From assembly GCA_029938985.1 (NCBI GenBank), contig JAOZTW010000018.1, positions 1 through 20,729 on the forward strand: a stretch of 20,729 bases of DNA. Reading direction: 5' to 3'. This document shows positions 14,777 to 20,729 of the stretch, piece after piece. This DNA comes from Bacteroidales bacterium. GTDB lineage: Bacteria; Bacteroidota; Bacteroidia; Bacteroidales; JAOZQN01. Under the pieces are notes generated by a model that had not been told where the DNA came from, made no database searches, and saw only the letters and a list, made by a program, of their open reading frames with translations. Each line of letters opens with the position of its first letter. Within the stretch, counting starts at the first letter, position 1. Both the position numbers and the translations under genes were made by a program.

Positions 14777-16717
14777 ATGATAAAAATAACATTTCCAGAT
14801 AACACCATAAGAGAGTACGAACAAGGCGTTTCAGCACTAAATATAGCCAAAAGTCTAAGTAATAGTTTGGCAAAACAGATTATTGCCGCCACCGTAAATG
14901 ATATAAGTGTAGATGCAAATATGCCTATAAATCAAGATGCTACAATAAAACTTCACAAATGGAGTGATAAAGAAGGCAAACACGCATTTTGGCATACATC
15001 GGCTCACGTTATGGCTGAGGCACTGGAAACTCTTTACCCAAAAGTAAAACTTGGAATTGGTCCAGCAATTGACAACGGATTTTATTACGACATAGATCTA
15101 CCAGAAGGAAAAACTATTTCGGAAAAAGACTTTCCCAAAATAGAAAAAAAATTTTTAGAAATAGCACGAGGAAAACATGTTCTAGAAAAAAAGGAAATGT
15201 CAAAAAATGAGGCGTTGAACTATTTTTCTGAAAAAGGCGATATATATAAAGAAGAACTAATTAGTGAATTGGAAGACGGTACTATAACATTTTATACCCA
15301 AAACAATTTTACAGACCTTTGTAGAGGTCCACATCTTCCTAATACAGGGCATATTAAAGCTATAAAATTATTGAATATAGCAGGAGCTTTTTGGAGAGGC
15401 GATGAAAAAAGAAAACAGCTAACACGTGTTTATGGAATTTCGTTTCCAAAACAAAAACTGTTGACAGAATACCTTGTAATGATTGAAGAAGCCAAAAAAC
15501 GAGACCACAGAAAAATAGGAAAAGAACTGGAACTTTTTACTTTCTCCAAAAATGTAGGACAAGGCTTACCGCTTTGGTTACCAAAAGGAGCAATGTTAAG
15601 AGAACGATTAGAAAATTTCTTGAAAAAACTGCAAAAAGAACACGGATACGAACCAGTAATGTCGCCTCACATTGGACAAAAAGAACTATATGTAACATCA
15701 GGGCATTATGCAAAATATGGAGCAGATTCGTTTCAACCAATAAAAACACCAGCTCAGGACGAGGAATTTTTGCTGAAACCAATGAATTGTCCACATCATT
15801 GTGAAATATATAAGTTTAAACCACGTTCTTATAAAGACTTGCCTATTCGTTATGCGGAATTTGGAACAGTTTATAGATACGAACAAAGTGGCGAGTTGCA
15901 TGGTTTGACAAGAGTTCGTGGATTTACTCAAGACGATGCACACATTTTTTGTACACCAGACCAGCTAAAAGATGAGTTTAAAAAAGTTATAGATATTGTT
16001 TTATATATATTTAAAACATTAAAATTTGAAAATTTCACAACTCAAATATCTTTGCGAGATGTAGAAAACAAAGAAAAATACATTGGTAGCGACCAAAACT
16101 GGGAAAAAGCAGAAAATGCAATTTTGGAAGCTGTAAAAGAAAAGGGTATAAAAACAATAATAGAAGAAGGAGAAGCCGCATTTTATGGACCAAAATTAGA
16201 CTTTATGGTAAAAGACGCTTTGGGACGTAGCTGGCAACTTGGCACAATTCAAGTTGACTATAACCTTCCCGAACGATTCGATTTAGAATATATTGGAAGT
16301 GATAACAAAAAACACCGTCCTGTGATGATTCACAGAGCACCTTTTGGCTCAATGGAGCGTTTTGTTGCAGTTTTGATAGAACATACCGCAGGAAAATTTC
16401 CGCTGTGGCTTACACCAGAACAAGTAGTTGTGTTAACAATAAGCGAAAAATATAATGAATATGCAAAAAAAGTTGCATATCAATTAAATATTTCGGATAT
16501 TCGCACCCTAATTGACGACCGAAATGAGAAGATAGGAAAAAAGATACGAGACAGTGAACTAAAGCGAATACCATTTATGCTTATAGTAGGTGAGAATGAG
16601 GCAAATACAAACACTATTTCCGTCAGAAAACAAGGAAAAGGAGACTTAGGAAAAATGAATATTGATGAATTTGCAAAATTTATTAATAACGAAGTAAATA
16701 AAGAATTAATTAAATAA
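14777..16717 (+). CDS. thrS: Threonyl-tRNA synthetase
   Basis: A 646-residue class II aminoacyl-tRNA synthetase that charges tRNA-Thr and clears mischarged Ser-tRNA-Thr. The TGS domain covers about 1-62. The editing domain has H73 and H77 (HTSAH) plus C182 and H186 (CRGPH), the same positions as the E. coli editing-site residues. The catalytic core has the zinc ligands C338 (MNCPHHC), H389 (DDAHI) and H519 (MIHRAPFGS), and class II motif 2 around RYAEFGTVYRYE (358-369). The anticodon-binding domain starts near 548. The frame stays open upstream to a TTG at 14744, but that codon lies in the promoter -7 element. ATG 14777 gives the family's normal start and length. infC follows 32 bp downstream, the order seen in many bacteria. 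Confidence 0.96.
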   Translation: MIKITFPDNTIREYEQGVSALNIAKSLSNSLAKQIIAATVNDISVDANMPINQDATIKLHKWSDKEGKHAFWHTSAHVMAEALETLYPKVKLGIGPAIDNGFYYDIDLPEGKTISEKDFPKIEKKFLEIARGKHVLEKKEMSKNEALNYFSEKGDIYKEELISELEDGTITFYTQNNFTDLCRGPHLPNTGHIKAIKLLNIAGAFWRGDEKRKQLTRVYGISFPKQKLLTEYLVMIEEAKKRDHRKIGKELELFTFSKNVGQGLPLWLPKGAMLRERLENFLKKLQKEHGYEPVMSPHIGQKELYVTSGHYAKYGADSFQPIKTPAQDEEFLLKPMNCPHHCEIYKFKPRSYKDLPIRYAEFGTVYRYEQSGELHGLTRVRGFTQDDAHIFCTPDQLKDEFKKVIDIVLYIFKTLKFENFTTQISLRDVENKEKYIGSDQNWEKAENAILEAVKEKGIKTIIEEGEAAFYGPKLDFMVKDALGRSWQLGTIQVDYNLPERFDLEYIGSDNKKHRPVMIHRAPFGSMERFVAVLIEHTAGKFPLWLTPEQVVVLTISEKYNEYAKKVAYQLNISDIRTLIDDRNEKIGKKIRDSELKRIPFMLIVGENEANTNTISVRKQGKGDLGKMNIDEFAKFINNEVNKELIK

Positions 16718-16735
16718 TTTAAACAAACAAAAAAT

Positions 16736-16741
16736 AGGAGG
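16736..16741 (+). promoter_or_regulatory. Strong Shine-Dalgarno site deciding the infC start
   Basis: AGGAGG at 16736-16741, followed by 8 nt, precedes the AUA codon at 16750. No comparable site is seen before the other genes here, which use A-rich leaders. It marks AUA as the initiation codon of infC. Confidence 0.75.
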
Positions 16742-16749
16742 ACAGTACA

Positions 16750-17295
16750 ATAGCAAGACGAAAAAATCATCAACGTAAACCTGAAATAAGGTTTAGGATA
16801 AACAGGCAAATAAGAGCCAGACTCGTTAGAGTAGTCGGTGAAAATATCACCGAGAAAAATAAAGTATGTTCAACTGATGAAGCATTAAAATTAGCAAATG
16901 AGTTGGAGTTGGATTTGGTTGAAATTTCACCAACTGCAAAACCTCCTGTTTGTAAAATTGTGGATTATCAGAAGTTTCTTTTTGATGAAAAAAAGAAACT
17001 TAAAAAACAAAAAGCAAATGCGAGCAAAGTTGTTGTTAAAGAAATCCGCTTTACTCCAAACACAGATGACCATGACTTAAACTTTAAATTTGACCATGCC
17101 AAAAAATTCTTGGAGGGGGGGGCTAAGGTAAAAGCTTATGTGTTTTTCAAAGGAAGAAACATTATCTTTAAAGATAAGGGACAAATTTTATTGTTACAAT
17201 TTGTTGAAAAATTAAAAGATTATGGCAAATTAGAACAAATGCCAAAACTTGAAGGAAAAAGGATGATTATATTTATATCACCATTAAAAAAATAA
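16750..17295 (+). CDS. infC: Translation initiation factor IF-3, starting at AUA
   Basis: A 181-residue IF-3, which keeps the 30S subunit free and checks start-codon pairing. The N-terminal domain reads RINRQIRARLVRVVGENITE, then KLANELELDLVEISPTAKPP and VCKIVDYQKF. After the lysine-rich linker (DEKKKLKKQKANASK), the C-terminal domain has KEIRFTPNTDDHDLNFK, FLEGGAKVKAYVFFKGRN and a final KRMIIFISPL. The family homology extends far upstream of the first conventional codon (TTG 16903), back to 16750. The frame is closed by TAG at 16735, and no ATG, GTG or TTG lies between. AUA 16750, 8 nt after AGGAGG, is therefore the likely start. In E. coli, infC starts at AUU so that IF-3 can repress its own synthesis, and the same control is inferred here. 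A run of eight G at 17115-17122 encodes EGG in the correct frame. Confidence 0.93.
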   Translation: MARRKNHQRKPEIRFRINRQIRARLVRVVGENITEKNKVCSTDEALKLANELELDLVEISPTAKPPVCKIVDYQKFLFDEKKKLKKQKANASKVVVKEIRFTPNTDDHDLNFKFDHAKKFLEGGAKVKAYVFFKGRNIIFKDKGQILLLQFVEKLKDYGKLEQMPKLEGKRMIIFISPLKK

Positions 17296-17329
17296 GTCTC
17301 AGTTTTGATATTTATCTATTAACTATGTG

Positions 17330-17339
17330 TTAACGTTAA
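17330..17339. other. 10-bp palindrome between infC and rpmI
   Basis: TTAACGTTAA is a perfect palindrome 50 bp before the rpmI ATG, in the 93-bp infC-rpmI gap. It may be a protein-binding site or part of an RNA structure in the leader. No further support. Confidence 0.3.
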
Positions 17340-17388
17340 GTATTAATTGCTGAACATTATTAATTATTAATTTTTAAATATTTTAAAA

Positions 17389-17586
17389 ATGCCAAAAATG
17401 AAGGTTAAATGCAGTGCTAAAAAGCGATTTAAAGTTACTGCATCAGGAAAAATTAAGAGAAAACATGCTTACAAAAGTCATAAGTTAGGACACAAATCTA
17501 AGAAACAAAAAAGAGTATTAGGCTCTTTCGTTGTTATCGCAAGATCAGACGAAACGAATGTAAAGTTAGCTCTCGCAATGAAGTAA
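17389..17586 (+). CDS. rpmI: 50S ribosomal protein L35
   Basis: A 65-residue, strongly basic ribosomal protein of the large subunit. It starts MPKMKVKCSAKKRFKVTASG and continues with KIKRKHAYKSHKLGHKSKKQ, then KRVLGSF, all typical of L35. The single conventional start is the ATG at 17389, behind an A/T-rich leader. It lies between infC and rplT in the standard order, and all three are probably on one transcript. Confidence 0.96.
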   Translation: MPKMKVKCSAKKRFKVTASGKIKRKHAYKSHKLGHKSKKQKRVLGSFVVIARSDETNVKLALAMK

Positions 17587-17633
17587 ATTACAATTGATAA
17601 GTAAATTATTAATTGTTTATTAGTTATTAACCA

Positions 17634-17683
17634 GAATGTAAAGCCAAAAAATAAAGAACTTTTTAAAAAAGTCGCTTACATTC
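17634..17683 (+). promoter_or_regulatory. Structured leader directly upstream of rplT
   Basis: GAATGTAA (17634-17641) pairs with TTACATTC (17676-17683), and GC (17643-17644) with GC (17674-17675), leaving one bulged A. A second A/T stem (ACTTTTT with AAAAAGT, about 17658-17672) can form inside. The structure ends 16 nt before the rplT ATG. L20 represses its own operon in several bacteria by binding mRNA, so a similar role is plausible but not shown. Confidence 0.45.
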
Positions 17684-17699
17684 AAAAACAAATTTAATT

Positions 17700-18044
17700 A
17701 TGCCACGTTCGGTAAACGCAGTAGCATCAAGAACCAAAAGAAAGAAGATATTAAAACAAACCAAAGGATATTTTGGAAGAAGAAAAAATGTTTGGACAGT
17801 TGCAAAAAACGCACACGAAAAAGGACTATCTTACGCATACAGAGATAGAAAAACCAAAAAGAGAAGTTTTAGAAAACTTTGGATTGTAAGAATCAACGCA
17901 GGAGCAAGACTTCACGGAATGTCTTATTCCGAATTTATGGGTAAAGTACACAAAGCAGGAATTGAATTGAACAGAAAAGTTCTGGCCGACCTTGCTATGA
18001 ACCACCCAAAAGCTTTTGAAGAAATTGTAAACTCAGTAAGATAA
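17700..18044 (+). CDS. rplT: 50S ribosomal protein L20
   Basis: A 114-residue basic protein that binds 23S rRNA early in large-subunit assembly. MPRSVNAVASRTKRKKILKQ, TKGYFGRRKNVWTVAKNAHE, YAYRDRKTKKRSFRKLWIVR and INAGARLHGMSYSEFM are all characteristic of L20. Full length and in the usual position after rpmI. The gene is preceded by a structured leader that may be an autoregulatory site and followed 30 bp later by an intrinsic terminator. Confidence 0.97.
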   Translation: MPRSVNAVASRTKRKKILKQTKGYFGRRKNVWTVAKNAHEKGLSYAYRDRKTKKRSFRKLWIVRINAGARLHGMSYSEFMGKVHKAGIELNRKVLADLAMNHPKAFEEIVNSVR

Positions 18045-18074
18045 AAAAATTGTTTTTTTCATTCTTGTATATTT

Positions 18075-18104
18075 AAAAGTCCCGAATATTTTGGGACTTT
18101 TTTT
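18075..18104 (+). terminator. Rho-independent terminator of the thrS-infC-rpmI-rplT operon
   Basis: AAAAGTCCC (18075-18083) pairs perfectly with GGGACTTTT (18093-18101) across a 9-nt loop, running into T to 18104. It begins 30 bp after the rplT stop. This is the best intrinsic terminator in the window. Confidence 0.9.
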
Positions 18105-18110
18105 GTTTTC

Positions 18111-18125
18111 TGAAAAATGCCCAAT
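18111..18125 (-). repeat. Fragment related to the MITE-like element
   Basis: Fifteen bases are identical, in inverse orientation, to 6400-6414 of the MITE-like element (TGAAAAATGCCCAAT here). It sits just after the operon terminator. It is probably a remnant or part of a dispersed family. Confidence 0.4.
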
Positions 18126-18168
18126 ATTTTTAAATATTTTAAAGGACAAAATAAACAAGTAAGTACCC

Positions 18169-18194
18169 ATACAAAAGTTTTTACACTTTTGTAT
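18169..18194. terminator. Perfect hairpin between converging genes
   Basis: ATACAAAAG (18169-18177) pairs with CTTTTGTAT (18186-18194) across an 8-nt loop. It lies between rplT and the convergent permease gene, about 98 bp beyond the permease stop. No strong T-run follows on either strand, so it may be a weak bidirectional terminator or an mRNA 3'-end stabiliser. Confidence 0.4.
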
Positions 18195-18221
18195 TTCTTT
18201 AATCTACTGGTTTATATCCAC

Positions 18222-18251
18222 ATAATTGTATCATTGAATAATTGTATCATT
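18222..18251. repeat. Short direct repeat, 16-bp period
   Basis: ATAATTGTATCATT occurs at 18222-18235 and again at 18238-18251. It is non-coding, between rplT and the permease gene. Function unknown. Confidence 0.5.
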
Positions 18252-18291
18252 CCTTAGATTGGAGTTACTTATTTCTTTTTCACTAAGCATG

Positions 18292-19335
18292 TTAAAACCT
18301 CAAAAAATAACCAATTACACCAACCAATAGACCTACCAGAACATTAACAGCTTTCATTGCAAAAAAACTTTTTTTGGATTCGGCCAAAAGAGGTATTGCA
18401 CCATGTCCATCTTGCACTATTGAATTGGCAAGCAAAATACTAATTGGTATTACGCCTTCGGAGAGCAAAATTATAAAAACCATGTGAGGTCCTGATTCGG
18501 GTATTACTCCAACTAATAAAGCTACAATTAATATTAAAAAATAATATTTATTTGCCAAAGCAGATAAAGTCTCTTTGCTAAGTTCAAAATAATGAGTTCC
18601 TATATGAATAATAAATATAGCTCCAAAAGTCCAAAGGAATATTTTAAGCAAATGTTTTTTAATTGTGTGTTTCCAAAGATGCTCGTTTAGAAAATGATCT
18701 GGAACAGTAACTATTATAAACAAACCAACTAAACTCGCAATTAGAAAAGTTATATTTTCCCAGCCCCAGCCACCATGACCTAAATTGCCTGTAAGCATAA
18801 AAAATATAAATAATAAAATTCCAACAATCAATAAAGCTCTTTGAAAAGTTATTTTTTTAAACTGCTCAATAAATACCTTTTTTTCAAAACAAAAACATTC
18901 AGTATTTTTATCATGATTTTCGAAATGATTTTTATCCAATTTCATTAAAGTTTTATTCTTGAAAAAAACATTGAGAATTAAGCCTGTAACAATAGCAATA
19001 ACAAAAATAGAAATGCTAATAGTTAGCACGTGTTCTGGAATTTCGGCAATCATAACAAAAATTTCATCGCCAGAAGTGGCAATCATTACTGTTACAAGAG
19101 CGGCAAAACCAATTACTTTGTGCGAATACAGCGAAACAGCCGCAAAGCTACCCATGCAACCAGGCATTATGCCAAGCAATGCGGCAAAAAATATTTGTGA
19201 CCAAGATTTTTTTTTCAAAAAACCACCCCAATTACCTTTGGTTTTAACAGTTATGTATTCTATCGCCATCATTATAACCAACACAAAAGTAGTTATCATT
19301 AAGGCATGTTCTATCGACTCAATAAAAATATGCAT
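18292..19335 (-). CDS. Putative 10-TM heavy-metal/manganese exporter (ArsP_2-type permease)
   Basis: A 347-residue integral membrane protein with about ten hydrophobic segments in two halves. The halves carry related conserved turns, GIMPGCMGSFAAVSLY at 55-70 and GVIPESGPHMVFII at 276-289. Other polar motifs within or beside the membrane are SGDE (88-91), PDHFLNEHLWKH (212-223) and QDGHG (309-312 region). Between the halves is a soluble loop with H137, H141, C147 and C149 (HFENHDKNTECFC), a possible metal-binding site. This matches the family usually annotated as putative manganese transporter or 10TM heavy-metal exporter (ArsP_2). The substrate is not established here. The ATG at 19335 is preceded by a good promoter. 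The gene is alone and divergent from the membrane protein at 19566. Confidence 0.75.
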   Translation of the reverse strand: MHIFIESIEHALMITTFVLVIMMAIEYITVKTKGNWGGFLKKKSWSQIFFAALLGIMPGCMGSFAAVSLYSHKVIGFAALVTVMIATSGDEIFVMIAEIPEHVLTISISIFVIAIVTGLILNVFFKNKTLMKLDKNHFENHDKNTECFCFEKKVFIEQFKKITFQRALLIVGILLFIFFMLTGNLGHGGWGWENITFLIASLVGLFIIVTVPDHFLNEHLWKHTIKKHLLKIFLWTFGAIFIIHIGTHYFELSKETLSALANKYYFLILIVALLVGVIPESGPHMVFIILLSEGVIPISILLANSIVQDGHGAIPLLAESKKSFFAMKAVNVLVGLLVGVIGYFLRF

Positions 19336-19376
19336 GTTTTTTCTATTTTAATTTACAATTATTTGAATTAATTTTT

Positions 19377-19384
19377 TACCTTTG
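19377..19384 (+). promoter_or_regulatory. -7-like element, possible promoter for the 19566 gene
   Basis: TACCTTTG matches TAnnTTTG exactly. The only nearby TTTG (19362-19365) is 11 nt upstream, too close for a normal -33. The start would be near 19391, giving a leader of about 175 nt to the ATG at 19566. Tentative. Confidence 0.35.
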
Positions 19385-19395
19385 TAAATTCAAAA

Positions 19396-19426
19396 CAAAA
19401 GTAAAATAATATTAGGAATTGTCAAA
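19396..19426 (-). promoter_or_regulatory. Promoter of the metal-exporter-like gene
   Basis: On the minus strand, TTTG (19426-19423), a 19-nt spacer and TACTTTTG (19403-19396) match the phylum consensus in sequence and spacing. Transcription would start near 19389, about 54 nt before the ATG at 19335. Confidence 0.65.
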
Positions 19427-19565
19427 ATATAATATTGAATTACTAAATTAATTTCAATATTTTTGAGCAACTCCTTAAACGCTAATTAGTAATTAAAAAA
19501 TTAGTTTACACTTAAGAATTAAATTATTAATAAAAACAAAGTTTACAACATAATAATATAATAAA

Positions 19566-20486
19566 ATGGACGAAAACAAAAAAGAAGAAATTGATATTGA
19601 AAAAAGGCAATTTTTAAAGAAAAATTTTTTCTTTGTTAATAATGCCAAACTACCGTCTTGGTGGGGTAGATATATGCAATTAGCCTATGTTTCAGTTGCT
19701 ACAGGTGTGTTTTTAATTATTTATTTGAATACTGTTCTTGTTACAATAATATCAAGTTCGTTGTGTATGTTGATTGGAATTTGGGCCACTTATAAATGGT
19801 TAAAGCCTTATTTAGATCAAAAAACAAAATACAGCGAACGCCCAAATGAAGTACAGATGGAGGCATGGTTGATTCAAGAAATAAAAGCAGATGCTAAAAC
19901 AAAGGCAATTGAAATGCTTAGCTTGAACAAAAATAAAATTAAAGCAGAAAACTTTATTATAATCCCCATTCCTATATATTGGCAAGAAGATGGAATTGAA
20001 CATATTGTAAGACTACAAGCTTCTGGTGGGTATTACTTATATTCTTCTTATAAAATTCAAATTTTGGCATTAACAGATAACTATGTAAGTGCCTACACTT
20101 GTAGCTACGACTGGCTTAATAATCAATTATATTCAGAAACTACTGATGAGTTTTTTTATGATGATATTTCATCAATAAGAAACAGGTTGGAGCATTTAGA
20201 ATTTATTAGAATTGACCATAAAAAATCGGAGGAAGAAGACGAAGAAGATAAAGGCGAAATAGGAGAAGCAAGAGTGTTTAGATTAAAAAATATGTCTGGC
20301 GAAACTATTGCAATAACAACAGAAATAGAAAGTTTGGAAGCAAGTCCTCAAATATCTCAAAAATTAGATAAGTTAGTGCAAGTACTACGTATAACTTTAA
20401 GAAACAGACGTTATGGAGAAACGTTTGAAGTTATAAGACCACAAGAAGAAAAGCTGGACGACAAAGAAGAAAAACAGGAAGAATAA
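19566..20486 (+). CDS. Uncharacterised membrane protein with two TM helices and a soluble domain
   Basis: A 306-residue protein I do not recognise. A charged start with FLKKNFFFVNNAKLPSWWGR leads to two adjacent membrane helices (about 37-54 and 56-76). A hydrophilic domain of some 220 residues follows, with short beta-type strands (IVRLQASGGYYLYSSYKIQI, VSAYTCSYDWLNNQLYSETT) and an acidic run near 220-230 (EEEDEEDKGE). The C-terminus is again acidic and lysine-rich. There is no signal peptide cleavage site and no catalytic motif. Both ends would lie on the same side of the inner membrane, probably the cytoplasm. The ATG at 19566 is behind an A-rich leader. It stands alone, divergent from the exporter gene and followed by the 52-bp tandem array. 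Confidence 0.65.
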   Translation: MDENKKEEIDIEKRQFLKKNFFFVNNAKLPSWWGRYMQLAYVSVATGVFLIIYLNTVLVTIISSSLCMLIGIWATYKWLKPYLDQKTKYSERPNEVQMEAWLIQEIKADAKTKAIEMLSLNKNKIKAENFIIIPIPIYWQEDGIEHIVRLQASGGYYLYSSYKIQILALTDNYVSAYTCSYDWLNNQLYSETTDEFFYDDISSIRNRLEHLEFIRIDHKKSEEEDEEDKGEIGEARVFRLKNMSGETIAITTEIESLEASPQISQKLDKLVQVLRITLRNRRYGETFEVIRPQEEKLDDKEEKQEE

Positions 20487-20520
20487 TTTTTTATTTTAAT
20501 ATACATAGTTATAAGACTTT

Positions 20521-20729
20521 TAAGCACCAAAGGTGCGAAATCAAAAGCCTTGCCTGTAAGGGCAAGGTAATTTAAGCACCAAAGGTGCGAAATCAAAAGC
20601 CTTGCCTGTAAGGGCAAGGTAATTTAAGCACCAAAGGTGCGAAATCAAAAGCCTTGCCTGTAAGGGCAAGGTAATTTAAGCACCAAAGGTGCGAAATCAA
20701 AAGCCTTGCCTGTAAGGGCAAGGTAATTT
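20521..20729. repeat. Perfect 52-bp tandem array, each unit with two hairpins
   Basis: Four exact 52-bp units start at 20521, 20573, 20625 and 20677; the first base of a fifth is the window's last base, so the array probably continues. Each unit has one palindrome GCACC-AAA-GGTGC (20524-20536 in unit 1) and one hairpin CCTTGCC-TGTAAG-GGCAAGG (20548-20567). It is much richer in G and C than its surroundings. No unique spacers exist, so it is not CRISPR. It resembles a tandemly amplified REP-like element. It begins 35 bp after the stop of the preceding gene. Confidence 0.92.

Noticed and set aside
16903..17295. Short IF-3 starting at TTG 16903
   Set aside because: It would lack most of the N-terminal domain, whose sequence is intact upstream in the same frame to 16750.
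18959..19351. Plus-strand frame of 130 codons
   Set aside because: It is antisense to the membrane permease gene, whose conserved motifs are clear, and looks like its shadow.
20521..20729. CRISPR array
   Set aside because: Whole 52-bp units are identical with no variable spacers, and no cas genes are nearby.

Overview
The window looks like chromosomal DNA of an AT-rich member of the Bacteroidota. The evidence is A-rich leaders instead of Shine-Dalgarno sites before nearly every gene, several TTTG / TAnnTTTG promoter elements typical of that phylum, a Bacteroidota-type LptD, a stand-alone ~426-residue CysN and the thrS-infC-rpmI-rplT cluster. No genus can be named from the sequence alone.

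Layout. 1-527: non-coding, with three diverged copies of a ~34-bp repeat, twin palindromes and a promoter. 528-2190: a SAM-dependent methyltransferase and a TPR protein. 2379-5048: a two-gene module of a TPR-fused ABC-type ATPase and an HNH endonuclease, best read as a Septu-like (PtuA/PtuB) anti-phage system. 5095-6375: cysN, with no cysD beside it. 6378-6670: a MITE-like element with 25-bp inverted ends (24/25 identical). 6725-9376: LptD-like outer-membrane protein. 9601-10749 (minus): membrane-anchored helix-hairpin-helix protein. 10997-12460: cysS. 12477-14651: a second ATPase plus a small protein with a possible PD-(D/E)XK nuclease core, lodged between cysS and thrS. 14777-18044: thrS, infC, rpmI, rplT, closed by a clear intrinsic terminator. 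18292-19335 (minus): a 10-TM metal-exporter-like permease. 19566-20486: an unrecognised membrane protein. 20521-20729: a perfect 52-bp tandem array that runs off the window.

How the parts work together. Housekeeping genes (sulfate activation, Cys and Thr tRNA charging, initiation factor 3, ribosomal proteins L35 and L20, LPS export) form the backbone. Two modules with the same logic, an ATPase with ABC-type motifs followed by a known or candidate nuclease, sit between them. The first is recognisable as Septu-like. The second I cannot assign to a named system, and it is the best candidate here for something undescribed. The clearest regulatory oddity is infC: it has no ATG, GTG or TTG at its true N-terminus and appears to start at AUA behind a strong AGGAGG, which is rare in this phylum. 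All family assignments come from reading motifs; no database search was run.
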